A DNA stretch of 64,000 bases from Pseudomonas sp. PICF141. Its GTDB lineage: Bacteria > Pseudomonadota > Gammaproteobacteria > Pseudomonadales > Pseudomonadaceae. Positions 51,842 through 60,031 of this stretch are shown piece by piece. The stretch is from assembly GCF_002286815.1 (NCBI RefSeq), contig NZ_MUNM01000078.1, positions 124,001 to 188,000 on the forward strand. The letters are read 5' to 3'. A model generated the notes under the pieces. The model saw nothing but the letters and a program-made list of their open reading frames with translations, was not told the DNA's origin and made no database searches. Every line of letters starts with the position of its first letter. Positions within the stretch are counted from its first letter, which is position 1. Position numbers and translations under genes: made by a program.

Positions 51842-53545
51842 ATGCAGTCGCTCGAACCGCTGACGATTCTGATCGCCGAAGACAGCGCGGCCGATCGCTT
51901 GCTGCTGTCGACGATCGTCCGGCGTCAGGGCCATGAGGTGTTGACGGCTGCCGATGGCGCCGAGGCGGTCGAAGTATTCCGCTCGCAGCGACCGCATCTG
52001 GTACTGATGGACGCCATGATGCCGGTCATGGACGGTTTCGAGGCTGCGCAGCAGATCAAGGCGCTGGCCGGCGAAACCCTGGTGCCGATCATCTTTTTGA
52101 CGTCGCTGACCGAAAGCGAAGCGCTGGCCCGTTGTCTGGAGGCCGGCGGCGACGATTTTCTGGCAAAGCCTTACAACCAGGTGATCCTCGCGGCCAAGAT
52201 CAAGGCCATGGATCGCTTGCGACGTTTGCAGGCAACTGTGCTGGAACAGCGAGACCTGATCGCCAGGCACCACGATTACCTGCTCAACGAACAACGGGTG
52301 GCCAAAGCCGTGTTCGACAAGGTCGCCCACTCCGGTTGCCTGAATGCCCCGAACATCCGTTACCTGCAATCGCCCTACGCGCTGTTCAACGGCGATCTGT
52401 TGCTGGCCGCGTTCACCCCGGCTGGCGACATGCATGTGCTGCTCGGTGATTTTACCGGCCATGGTTTACCGGCCGCGGTCGGTGCCATGCCGTTGGCCGA
52501 AGTCTTCTATGGGATGACGGCCAAGGGTTACGGTTTGTCCGAAACCCTGCGCGAGATGAACGCCAAGCTCAAACGTATTCTGCCGGTGGACATGTTCTGC
52601 TGTGCGGCGCTGCTGTGCCTGAGCTTTCAGCGAGGGTCGGTGGAAGTCTGGAACGGCGGAATGCCGGACGGTTACCTGCACAATATCGCCAGTGGCGAGC
52701 GCACGGCGCTGACGGCACGGCACTTGCCGCTGGGGGTGCTGAGCTCGCAAACCTTCGATGATCGCACCGAGGTGTTTCCGATGGCCGTCGGCGATCGGGT
52801 GTTCCTGCTGTCCGATGGGGTGATCGATACTTGTGATGCCAATGAGCAGTTGTTCGGCGTAGAGCGGCTGGAACAAGTGTTTGCAGCCAATCGCCAGCCC
52901 GACGCACTGTTTGAAGAAATCGAGCAGGCACTACGGGACTTTCGTGGCGAAGCTCGTGATGACGTGAGCATGGTCGAGGTCCGTCTGCTGGAGGCCGCGC
53001 AACTGAGCCCGCCGACGCCGGTGTATTCCGATAGCGGCCAGTCTTGCCCGCTGGACTGGTCAGTGAGTTTCGAGTTCCGCGCCGCCACCCTCAAGCGCTT
53101 CAATCCACTGCCGTACTTGTTGCAGTTGCTGCTTGAGGTGCATGGTTTGCGGGCTCAGAGCGGCGCGCTCTACAGTGTGCTGGCAGAGCTTTATTCCAAT
53201 GCCCTGGAGCATGGCGTGCTGGGCCTGGATTCGAGTTTGAAACGCGATGCGGCAGGTTTTGCGCGTTATTATCAACAGCGCAATGCACGCCTGGACGAGT
53301 TGCGCGATGGCTATGTGCGGGTGCATTTGCAGGTGACGCCAAAAGGCGAGGGCGGTTGCCTGGTGGTCCGGGTCGAGGACAGTGGCAAAGGCTTCGATGT
53401 GGCGCGGGTCATGGCGCGTCCCCTCGATGATGTCCGTCTGTCAGGCCGAGGGGTCAATTTGATTCGCCAGTTGAGCGATCATGCGACCTGGTCCGATAAT
53501 GGTCGCAGTGCTCGCGTGGAGTTTTTCTGGGAGGCTCTGGCATAA
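51842..53545 (+). CDS. hsbR: Response regulator/PP2C phosphatase/anti-sigma kinase HsbR
   Basis: This 567-residue protein joins three domains: a receiver (about 7-125) with D57 in LVLMDAMMPVMDG, a PP2C/SpoIIE phosphatase (about 180-380) with GDFTGHGLP and LLSDGVID, and a C-terminal HATPase (about 430-565) with ELYSNALEHGV and VEDSGKGFD. It phosphorylates or dephosphorylates HsbA depending on phosphotransfer from HptB. A TTG at 51833 would give a longer start that overlaps the hsbA stop; ATG at 51842 is preferred. Confidence 0.92.
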   Translation: MQSLEPLTILIAEDSAADRLLLSTIVRRQGHEVLTAADGAEAVEVFRSQRPHLVLMDAMMPVMDGFEAAQQIKALAGETLVPIIFLTSLTESEALARCLEAGGDDFLAKPYNQVILAAKIKAMDRLRRLQATVLEQRDLIARHHDYLLNEQRVAKAVFDKVAHSGCLNAPNIRYLQSPYALFNGDLLLAAFTPAGDMHVLLGDFTGHGLPAAVGAMPLAEVFYGMTAKGYGLSETLREMNAKLKRILPVDMFCCAALLCLSFQRGSVEVWNGGMPDGYLHNIASGERTALTARHLPLGVLSSQTFDDRTEVFPMAVGDRVFLLSDGVIDTCDANEQLFGVERLEQVFAANRQPDALFEEIEQALRDFRGEARDDVSMVEVRLLEAAQLSPPTPVYSDSGQSCPLDWSVSFEFRAATLKRFNPLPYLLQLLLEVHGLRAQSGALYSVLAELYSNALEHGVLGLDSSLKRDAAGFARYYQQRNARLDELRDGYVRVHLQVTPKGEGGCLVVRVEDSGKGFDVARVMARPLDDVRLSGRGVNLIRQLSDHATWSDNGRSARVEFFWEALA

Positions 53546-53576
53546 TGCCAGGCGTTCTTGATCAAGGAGTGAACAA

Positions 53577-53924
53577 GTGGACAACACACATCTGGACCGC
53601 GACGTGCTGAGCGCGTTGCAGGAAGTGATGGAGGACGGGTATCCAGAATTGCTCGATACCTTTCTCGCCGATTCCGAAGAGCGTTTGAGTCTGCTGCGGC
53701 AAGTTGACGATGCCGATAAACTGGGCGCCACGGCGCACAGTTTCAAAGGCAGCAGCAGCAATATGGGCGCTACCCGGCTGGCTGAGTTATGCAATGAACT
53801 GGAACAGCGAGCCAAGCAAAAAAGCCTTGAAGGCATTGAAGCGCTAGTCGGGGAAATTGACGGCGAATTCGCGATTGTCCGGCCTCTCTACGAAGCGGAG
53901 CGTCAACGCTCCCTGGCTGAATAA
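53577..53924 (+). CDS. hptB: Histidine phosphotransfer protein HptB
   Basis: This 115-residue Hpt protein has the phosphorylatable H54 in TAHSFKGSSSNMGA. It starts with GTG, seven bases after AAGGAG. In P. aeruginosa HptB receives phosphate from several hybrid kinases and passes it to HsbR. It completes the hsbA-hsbR-hptB set between fliJ and fliK. Confidence 0.93.
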   Translation: MDNTHLDRDVLSALQEVMEDGYPELLDTFLADSEERLSLLRQVDDADKLGATAHSFKGSSSNMGATRLAELCNELEQRAKQKSLEGIEALVGEIDGEFAIVRPLYEAERQRSLAE

Positions 53925-53944
53925 AGCAACCGTCCGGGTAGCAG

Positions 53945-54053
53945 CTGGCGAAACCTGGCTGCGAAGCAGTCGTGAATCCGCCTGACACATTCTGCCTGAC
54001 GTATCGCAACTTCATTTTACGACTGCTGCGCAGCCGAACGCAGGCTTCGCCAG
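53945..54053. repeat. Degenerate REP-type inverted repeat between hptB and fliK
   Basis: CTGGCGAAACCTG...GAAGCAGTCG and CGACTGCTGCGCAG...CTTCGCCAG are imperfect inverted arms. The right arm shares GACTGCTGCGCAGCCGAACG with the repeats at 6838 and 45348, so it is a decayed member of that family. Confidence 0.65.
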
Positions 54054-54111
54054 CGCTACAGATCGCATTACCCCATAGCCGTCCGGCGCTTTTACCGACC
54101 AGTGAAGAAAA

Positions 54112-54128
54112 CTGGCTCGACCCTTGCA
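54112..54128 (+). promoter_or_regulatory. Candidate sigma-54 promoter of fliK
   Basis: CTGGCTCGACCCTTGCA has GG at 54114-54115 and GC at 54126-54127 with 10-base spacing and strong halves (TGGCTCG, TTGCA). It lies 51 bases upstream of the fliK start. Confidence 0.72.
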
Positions 54129-54178
54129 GTGAACTTGCTCAACTGTACCTACGATCCCAGTGCAGCGGAGACCGTTTT

Positions 54179-55531
54179 ATGCCCGTTACCCCAAACATTC
54201 TTCTTCAGGCCGCTGCGACGGCCAAGGCCCAAGCCGCGTCCGCCAATGCCCCGGCGCTGACCGCTGAGCCCGGGGACAAGGCCTCCAGCTTCGCTCAGGT
54301 CTATGCCAATCAGGCGCAGACTAAACCCGGCGCGATGGCGGACAGCTCGGCTAAACCGGCACGCGACAAAGTCTCGGACAACGTCGACAAAAAGGACGCG
54401 AGTAACGACAAGTCTGCCGCCCCGGAACCGACGGTTGCCGATAGCGGCAAATCCTTGCCCGCCGATAAACCGGCGCAGGCTGACCACACGACGGTCAGCG
54501 ATGATGCGTCGGAATCGGCCGAGGCGTCGACGCCGGTGGCTGATTCCGCGCCTGTCGATCCGGCCCTCGACCCTGCATTGATCCAGCCAGTGATGCCAGC
54601 CGCTGTACCGCAAACCCCGGCAGTCGTGGCCACTGTGCAACCCGTTGAAGCACCTGCCGCCGTGGTTACCGCGGCAGCGGCGCAGACTGTTGCAACCCTC
54701 GATCCGGATTTCGATCCCGAAGCCGATCCTCTCGATGCCCTGCCAGCCGTGCGCATGGCCATGGAGCAGGGCGGGCACGTTTCACCCGCCAGCCAGGCCC
54801 AGCCCAAAGCGGCACTGACCCCGGCTCAAATCGATGGCGAGCCAACGTCGGCGCAGAACTTTGCCACGGGGATGTCGAACATGCTCGATGTGCAAGCCGA
54901 TCAGGACAGCACCAGCCAGGGCGGCGAGAAGGCTTTCAGCGGCTTGATCGATGACGGCCTCAAGGATCTCAAGTCCGCCAGCAGCGACACCCGCGTCGAT
55001 GATTTCGCCAACCGTCTGGCGGCACTGACACAGGCGGCAACGCCCAAGACTGCCAATGCATTACCGGTGAACCAGCCCATCGCCATGCATCAAAGCGGCT
55101 GGACCGAAGAGGTGGTCAACCGGGTCATGTACCTGTCCAGCGCCAATCTCAAGGCGGCCGACATTCAGTTGCAACCGGCCGAGCTGGGACGCCTGGATAT
55201 TCGGGTGAACATGGTGCCGGATCAGCAGACCCAAGTGACCTTCATGAGTGCCCATCCGAGCGTTCGCGAAGCGCTCGACGGGCAAATGCATCGCCTGCGT
55301 GACATGTTCGCGCAACAGGGCATGGGCCAGGTCGACGTCAACGTTTCCGATCAGTCCCGTGGCTGGCAGGGGCAGGGTCAGGAGCAGGCTCAACAAGGGC
55401 AGGGTGGGCGTACCAACGCCAATGGCGGTCGCCTCGATTCTGCCGATGAAGAGCTTCCCGCGACTGTCGCCGAGGTGGCCGCCAACACCACCAGCGTGAT
55501 TGGCTCCAGCGCCGTCGATTATTACGCCTGA
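54179..55531 (+). CDS. fliK: Flagellar hook-length control protein FliK
   Basis: This 450-residue protein has a long Ala/Pro/Asp-rich, probably disordered N-terminal region (about 1-300), as expected of the molecular ruler, and a C-terminal Flg_hook domain (about 310-400) with IQLQPAELGRLDIRVNMVPD and FMSAHPSVREALDGQM. FliK senses hook length and switches FlhB specificity. The ATG at 54179 (MPVTPNILLQ) follows GGAG by eight bases; an upstream extension falls in repeat DNA and is rejected. Confidence 0.93.
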   Translation: MPVTPNILLQAAATAKAQAASANAPALTAEPGDKASSFAQVYANQAQTKPGAMADSSAKPARDKVSDNVDKKDASNDKSAAPEPTVADSGKSLPADKPAQADHTTVSDDASESAEASTPVADSAPVDPALDPALIQPVMPAAVPQTPAVVATVQPVEAPAAVVTAAAAQTVATLDPDFDPEADPLDALPAVRMAMEQGGHVSPASQAQPKAALTPAQIDGEPTSAQNFATGMSNMLDVQADQDSTSQGGEKAFSGLIDDGLKDLKSASSDTRVDDFANRLAALTQAATPKTANALPVNQPIAMHQSGWTEEVVNRVMYLSSANLKAADIQLQPAELGRLDIRVNMVPDQQTQVTFMSAHPSVREALDGQMHRLRDMFAQQGMGQVDVNVSDQSRGWQGQGQEQAQQGQGGRTNANGGRLDSADEELPATVAEVAANTTSVIGSSAVDYYA

Positions 55532-55548
55532 TCAAACGCAATACCCCT

Positions 55549-55637
55549 GTAGGAGCGAGGCTTGCCCGCGAAGAACGATAACGCGGTTTAACCGATAAAC
55601 CGCGTTATCGTTCTTCGCGGGCAAGCCTCGCTCCTAC
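55549..55637. repeat. Long perfect palindrome (REP-type pair) between fliK and fliL
   Basis: Arms 55549-55590 and 55596-55637 are exact 42-base inverted copies with the spacer ACCGA. The outer ends are GTAGGAGCGAGGCTTGCCCG, the inner ends ACGCGGTTTA. This is a doublet of the GTAGGAGC repeat and the longest perfect inverted repeat I found. Confidence 0.95.
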
Positions 55638-55682
55638 GGTTCCTTCGATCTAAGCCTGCGCCTCAACTCCCTCCCGACACTT

Positions 55683-55699
55683 CTGGCATAACACTTGCT
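55683..55699 (+). promoter_or_regulatory. Candidate sigma-54 promoter of fliL operon
   Basis: CTGGCATAACACTTGCT has GG at 55685-55686 and GC at 55697-55698 with 10-base spacing and near-consensus halves (TGGCAT, TTGCT). It lies 51 bases upstream of fliL. Confidence 0.75.
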
Positions 55700-55749
55700 C
55701 TGGCCTTGCCGTGCGACTGTGAAAACCCGAATAGTGACGGATTATTGGC

Positions 55750-56253
55750 ATGGCTAAGAGCGACGCAGCACCCGTGAAAGACCCCGCAACCAAAGGCAAA
55801 ATCAAGCTGATCATTGTGATCGTCGTGGCCTTGTTGCTGGCGATCGGCTTGTCCGTGGGGGCGACCTGGTTCTTCATGCACAGCGCCCAGAGCAAACCTG
55901 CCCCCGCGGCTGAAACGGCGGTGATTGGCAAGCAGCCAGCGATCTTCGAACCCATGGCGCCGGCCTTCGTGGCCAACTACAACCAGAACGGCCGTCAGCG
56001 CTACATGCAGGTGAGCATTACCCTGCAGGGCCGCAATCAGGCTGATCTGGAAGCGCTCAAAGTCCACATGCCGGTAATTCGCAATAACCTGGTGATGCTG
56101 TTTTCCGGTCAGGATTTCGCCACGCTGGCGACGCCGGTCGGCCAGGAAATGTTGCGTCAGAAGGCCACGGCCAGCGTCCAGGAAGTGGCGCAGAAAGAGC
56201 TTGGCAAAGTGGTGATCGAACAGTTGCTTTTCACTAATTTCGTACTGCAGTAG
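55750..56253 (+). CDS. fliL: Flagellar basal-body-associated protein FliL
   Basis: This 167-residue protein has one N-terminal membrane segment (about 19-42: IKLIIVIVVALLLAIGLSVG) and a periplasmic domain with SITLQGRNQADLEALKVHMP near 95-114. It ends in FTNFVLQ, typical of FliL, which sits around stators. It follows a sigma-54-like promoter and a long palindrome and is the first gene of fliLMNOPQR-flhB. Confidence 0.95.
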   Translation: MAKSDAAPVKDPATKGKIKLIIVIVVALLLAIGLSVGATWFFMHSAQSKPAPAAETAVIGKQPAIFEPMAPAFVANYNQNGRQRYMQVSITLQGRNQADLEALKVHMPVIRNNLVMLFSGQDFATLATPVGQEMLRQKATASVQEVAQKELGKVVIEQLLFTNFVLQ

Positions 56254-56262
56254 GAACACGAC

Positions 56263-57231
56263 ATGGCCGTGCAGGACCTGCTGTCCCAGGATGAGATCGA
56301 TGCGCTGTTGCATGGTGTCGACGATGGTCTGGTACAGACCGATAACGCTGCCGAACCCGGCAGCGTCAAAAGCTACGACCTGACCAGCCAGGATCGCATC
56401 GTCCGTGGACGCATGCCGACCCTGGAAATGATCAACGAGCGTTTCGCCCGCTACACCCGCATCAGCATGTTCAACATGCTGCGCCGCTCGGCGGACGTTG
56501 CCGTCGGTGGCGTGCAGGTGATGAAGTTCGGCGAATACGTGCACTCGCTGTACGTACCGACCAGCCTCAACCTGGTCAAGATCAAACCCTTGCGCGGCAC
56601 CGCGCTGTTCATCCTCGACGCCAAACTGGTGTTCAAGCTGGTGGACAACTTCTTCGGCGGCGATGGCCGTCACGCGAAGATTGAAGGGCGTGAATTCACC
56701 CCCACCGAGCTGCGTGTGGTGCGCATGGTGCTGGAGCAGGCCTTCGTCGATTTGAAGGAAGCCTGGCAGGCGATCATGGAAGTGAACTTCGAGTACATCA
56801 ACTCGGAAGTGAACCCGGCCATGGCCAACATCGTCGGCCCGAGCGAAGCGGTTGTGGTGTCGACGTTCCACATCGAACTCGATGGTGGTGGCGGTGACCT
56901 GCACGTGACCATGCCGTACTCGATGATCGAGCCGGTGCGCGAAATGCTCGACGCCGGCTTCCAGTCGGACCTCGACGATCAGGACGAACGCTGGATCAAC
57001 GCCTTGCGCCAGGACGTGCTGGACGTCGATGTACCGATCGGTGCCACCGTGGCCCGCCGTCAGCTGCGCCTTCGCGACATCCTGCATATGCAGCCCGGGG
57101 ACATTATTCCGGTCGAAATGCCGGAAGAAATGATCATGCGCGCCAACGGCGTACCGGCCTTCAAGGTCAAGATGGGCTCGCACAAAGGCAACCTCGCGTT
57201 ACAGGTGATCGAGCCGATCGAGCGCCGCTGA
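56263..57231 (+). CDS. fliM: Flagellar motor switch protein FliM
   Basis: This 322-residue protein has the N-terminal CheY-binding motif LSQDEIDALLHGVD at 6-19, the middle CheC/FliM domain with EVNPAMANIVGPSEAVVVST near 184-203, and a C-terminal SpoA domain. It forms the C ring and changes rotation sense on CheY-P binding. It follows fliL by nine bases. Confidence 0.97.
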   Translation: MAVQDLLSQDEIDALLHGVDDGLVQTDNAAEPGSVKSYDLTSQDRIVRGRMPTLEMINERFARYTRISMFNMLRRSADVAVGGVQVMKFGEYVHSLYVPTSLNLVKIKPLRGTALFILDAKLVFKLVDNFFGGDGRHAKIEGREFTPTELRVVRMVLEQAFVDLKEAWQAIMEVNFEYINSEVNPAMANIVGPSEAVVVSTFHIELDGGGGDLHVTMPYSMIEPVREMLDAGFQSDLDDQDERWINALRQDVLDVDVPIGATVARRQLRLRDILHMQPGDIIPVEMPEEMIMRANGVPAFKVKMGSHKGNLALQVIEPIERR

Positions 57232-57298
57232 CCGGCGCTCTTGTTTCCCCCTTTAATTGACTGCTCTTGAGTGAGCAGGTGCCCGCCGAGGACAAATG

Positions 57299-57757
57299 AT
57301 GAACGACGATATGAACGCCCAGGACGACCAGGCACTGGCTGATGAGTGGGCTGCGGCCCTGGAAGAAACCGGTGACGCCGGGCAGGACGATATCGATGCC
57401 TTGCTGGCTGCCGATGCCAGCGGTTCGTCGTCCAACCGCTTGCCAATGGAAGAGTTCGGCAGCGTGCCGAGGAACAACGATCCGGTGACTCTGGATGGTC
57501 CGAACCTGGACGTGATCCTCGATATTCCGGTGTCGATTTCCATGGAAGTGGGCAGCACCGATATCAACATCCGCAACCTGCTGCAACTCAACCAGGGGTC
57601 GGTGATCGAGCTCGATCGCCTGGCCGGCGAGCCGCTGGACGTGCTGGTCAACGGCACGCTCATCGCTCACGGTGAAGTGGTGGTGGTCAACGAAAAGTTC
57701 GGCATCCGCCTGACCGACGTGATCAGCCCAAGCGAACGCATCAAGAAGCTGCGCTGA
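57299..57757 (+). CDS. fliN: Flagellar motor switch protein FliN
   Basis: This 152-residue protein has an acidic N-terminal tail (about 1-60) and a C-terminal SpoA/FliN domain with VSISMEVGSTDINIRNLLQL near 78-97 and VNEKFGIRLTDVISPSERI near 131-149. It forms the lower C ring with FliM. Two adjacent ATG codons (57296 and 57299) are possible starts after GAGGACAA. fliO starts immediately after the stop. Confidence 0.96.
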   Translation: MNDDMNAQDDQALADEWAAALEETGDAGQDDIDALLAADASGSSSNRLPMEEFGSVPRNNDPVTLDGPNLDVILDIPVSISMEVGSTDINIRNLLQLNQGSVIELDRLAGEPLDVLVNGTLIAHGEVVVVNEKFGIRLTDVISPSERIKKLR

Positions 57758-58219
57758 GTGAAAAAGGTTCCGGGTTTTGTACTGGGGTTAGTGCTGGCCT
57801 TGCCATTCAGCGCGTTGGCGGCCGAGCCGGTCACGACAGCTGCAACAGCCGCCGCCACGCCGGCCGTCAGCAGCGGTGTGGCTGGGCAGTTGACGCAATT
57901 GGTATTCGGCTTGGTGCTGGTGCTGGGGGTGATTTTCTTCCTCGCCTGGTTGCTGCGCCGGGTCCAGCAGGCCGGGCCGGCCGGCAAGGGGCAGGTGATC
58001 GAGCTGATCGGTTCGCGCGCGCTGGGTCCCCGTGACCGTTTGATGCTGGTGCAGGTCGGCACCGAACAGATTCTGCTCGGCCTGAGCCCCGGCAGCATCA
58101 CCGCATTGCATGTGCTCAAGGAGCCGGTGCAGGTGCCGGACAATGCCGAGAAAGCCACGCCGGAATTTGCCCAGCATCTGCTGAGGATGCTCGGCAAGGA
58201 TCAGAAGGATAAGAAGTAA
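57758..58219 (+). CDS. fliO: Flagellar biosynthetic protein FliO
   Basis: This 153-residue protein starts with GTG directly after the fliN stop. It has a signal-like N-terminus (GFVLGLVLALPFSALAAEP) and a membrane segment near 46-68 (TQLVFGLVLVLGVIFFLAWL), followed by the FliO domain (IELIGSRALGPRDRLMLVQV near 81-100). FliO assists FliP in forming the export gate. It overlaps fliP by one base. Confidence 0.93.
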   Translation: MKKVPGFVLGLVLALPFSALAAEPVTTAATAAATPAVSSGVAGQLTQLVFGLVLVLGVIFFLAWLLRRVQQAGPAGKGQVIELIGSRALGPRDRLMLVQVGTEQILLGLSPGSITALHVLKEPVQVPDNAEKATPEFAQHLLRMLGKDQKDKK

Positions 58220-58977
58220 TGGGTGCGTTACGCATCGTGTTGACGCTGGCCCTGCTGCTGGCCGCGCCGCTGGCGTTCGCCGCCGAGCCGTTGTCGATCC
58301 CGGCAATCACCCTGGGCACTAACGCCGAAGGCGCTCAGGAATATTCGGTCAGCCTGCAAATCCTGCTGATCATGACGGCGCTGAGTTTCATTCCGGCGTT
58401 CGTCATGCTGATGACCAGTTTCACCCGGATCATCATCGTGTTCTCGATCCTGCGTCAGGCCCTGGGCTTGCAACAGACACCGTCGAACCAGATCCTCACC
58501 GGCATGGCGCTGTTTCTGACCATGTTCATCATGGCGCCGGTATTCGATCGAGTGAATCAGGATGCCTTACAGCCGTATCTGGCGGAAAAACTTACCGCAC
58601 AGGACGCCGTGACCAAGGCCCAGGTGCCGATCAAGGACTTCATGCTGGCCCAGACTCGCAGCAGCGATCTGGAGCTGTTCATGCGTCTTTCCAAACGCAC
58701 CGACATCGCTTCGCCTGACCAGGCGCCGCTGACGATTCTGGTGCCGGCATTCGTGACTTCGGAGCTGAAAACCGCGTTCCAGATCGGCTTCATGATCTTC
58801 ATCCCGTTCCTGATCATCGATCTTGTGGTGGCTAGCGTGTTGATGGCGATGGGGATGATGATGCTTTCGCCACTGATCATTTCCCTGCCGTTCAAAATCA
58901 TGTTGTTCGTGCTGGTGGATGGCTGGGCGTTGATCATCGGTACCTTGGCCAGCAGCTTCGGCGGCGTTTCACCATGA
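58219..58977 (+). CDS. fliP: Flagellar export gate protein FliP
   Basis: This 252-residue protein begins with a signal peptide (RIVLTLALLLAAPLAFAAEP) and has four membrane segments and the FliP signature TSFTRIIIVFSILRQALGLQ near 66-85. FliP, FliQ and FliR form the export gate. The ATG overlaps the fliO stop (TAATG), and its stop overlaps fliQ (ATGA). Confidence 0.97.
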   Translation: MGALRIVLTLALLLAAPLAFAAEPLSIPAITLGTNAEGAQEYSVSLQILLIMTALSFIPAFVMLMTSFTRIIIVFSILRQALGLQQTPSNQILTGMALFLTMFIMAPVFDRVNQDALQPYLAEKLTAQDAVTKAQVPIKDFMLAQTRSSDLELFMRLSKRTDIASPDQAPLTILVPAFVTSELKTAFQIGFMIFIPFLIIDLVVASVLMAMGMMMLSPLIISLPFKIMLFVLVDGWALIIGTLASSFGGVSP

Positions 58978-59243
58978 CGCCGGAAGTGGCCGTAGACATC
59001 TTTCGCGAAGCGCTGTGGCTGACCACCCTGATGGTTGCTGTGCTGGTGATTCCCAGCTTGCTGGTGGGTTTGCTGGTGGCAATGTTCCAGGCCGCCACCC
59101 AGATCAACGAACAGACCCTCAGCTTCCTGCCGCGCCTGCTGGTGATGCTGGTGACGCTGATCGTTGCCGGCCCGTGGCTGGTGCAGACTTTCATGGAATA
59201 CATCCTGCAGCTGTATCACAGCATTCCTCAGGTCATCGGTTAG
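58974..59243 (+). CDS. fliQ: Flagellar export gate protein FliQ
   Basis: This 89-residue protein has two membrane helices (about 15-38 and 52-75) and the family N-terminus MTPEVAVDIFREALWLTTLM. It is one of the small export gate subunits. It overlaps fliP by four bases and precedes fliR by two. Confidence 0.96.
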   Translation: MTPEVAVDIFREALWLTTLMVAVLVIPSLLVGLLVAMFQAATQINEQTLSFLPRLLVMLVTLIVAGPWLVQTFMEYILQLYHSIPQVIG

Positions 59244-59245
59244 CC

Positions 59246-60028
59246 ATGTCGCTGCTGCAGTTGACCGACACCCAAATCAGCACTTGGGTGGCAACGTTCA
59301 TGTTGCCCTTGTTTCGCATCGGTTCGCTGCTGATGGTCATGCCGATTTTCGGCACGACGCTGGTGCCCATTCGCGTGCGTCTGTATTTCGCCCTGGCGAT
59401 CACCTTGGTGATCGCGCCCGGCCTGCCGCCGATGCCGCCGGTCAATGCCCTGGACCTGAGTGCACTGCTGTTGATTGCCGAGCAGATCATTATTGGCGCG
59501 GTGTTGGGTTTCTCGTTGCAGCTGTTCTTCCAGGCTTTCGTGGTTGCCGGACAAATTGTCGCGATCCAGATGGGCATGGGCTTCGCCTCGATGGTCGACC
59601 CTGCGAATGGTGTGTCGGTGGCGGTGATCGGGCAGTTCTTCACCATGCTGGTGACCCTGCTGTTCCTGTCGATGAATGGCCATCTGGTGGTGTTCGAAGT
59701 GCTCACCGAAAGCTTCACTACGCTGCCGGTCGGCGGCGGCTTGATGGTCCATCATTTCTGGGAACTGGCCGGCAAACTCGGCTGGGTGCTCGGTGCGGCG
59801 CTGTTGCTGGTGCTGCCTGCGATCACCGCGTTGCTGGTGGTCAACATTGCGTTTGGCGTGATGACCCGTGCGGCACCGCAGCTGAATATCTTCTCGATCG
59901 GCTTCCCGCTGACCCTGGTGCTCGGGCTGTTCATTGTCTGGGTCGGCCTGGCGGACATTCTCAATCAGTATCAGCCGCTGGCCGCCGAGGCTTTGCAGTT
60001 GCTACGCGAACTGGCACGGACGCGCTGA
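59246..60028 (+). CDS. fliR: Flagellar export gate protein FliR
   Basis: This 260-residue, highly hydrophobic protein has about six membrane segments and the FliR pattern QLFFQAFVVAGQIVAIQMGM near 92-111. The start at 59246 (MSLLQLTDTQIS) is two bases after the fliQ stop; the upstream in-frame reading overlaps fliQ and is rejected. flhB follows after three bases. Confidence 0.95.
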   Translation: MSLLQLTDTQISTWVATFMLPLFRIGSLLMVMPIFGTTLVPIRVRLYFALAITLVIAPGLPPMPPVNALDLSALLLIAEQIIIGAVLGFSLQLFFQAFVVAGQIVAIQMGMGFASMVDPANGVSVAVIGQFFTMLVTLLFLSMNGHLVVFEVLTESFTTLPVGGGLMVHHFWELAGKLGWVLGAALLLVLPAITALLVVNIAFGVMTRAAPQLNIFSIGFPLTLVLGLFIVWVGLADILNQYQPLAAEALQLLRELARTR

Positions 60029-60031
60029 GTC

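Noticed and set aside
53972..54178. N-terminal extension of fliK
   Set aside because: It runs through a REP-type repeat, lacks a ribosome-binding site, and would place the sigma-54 promoter inside the coding region.
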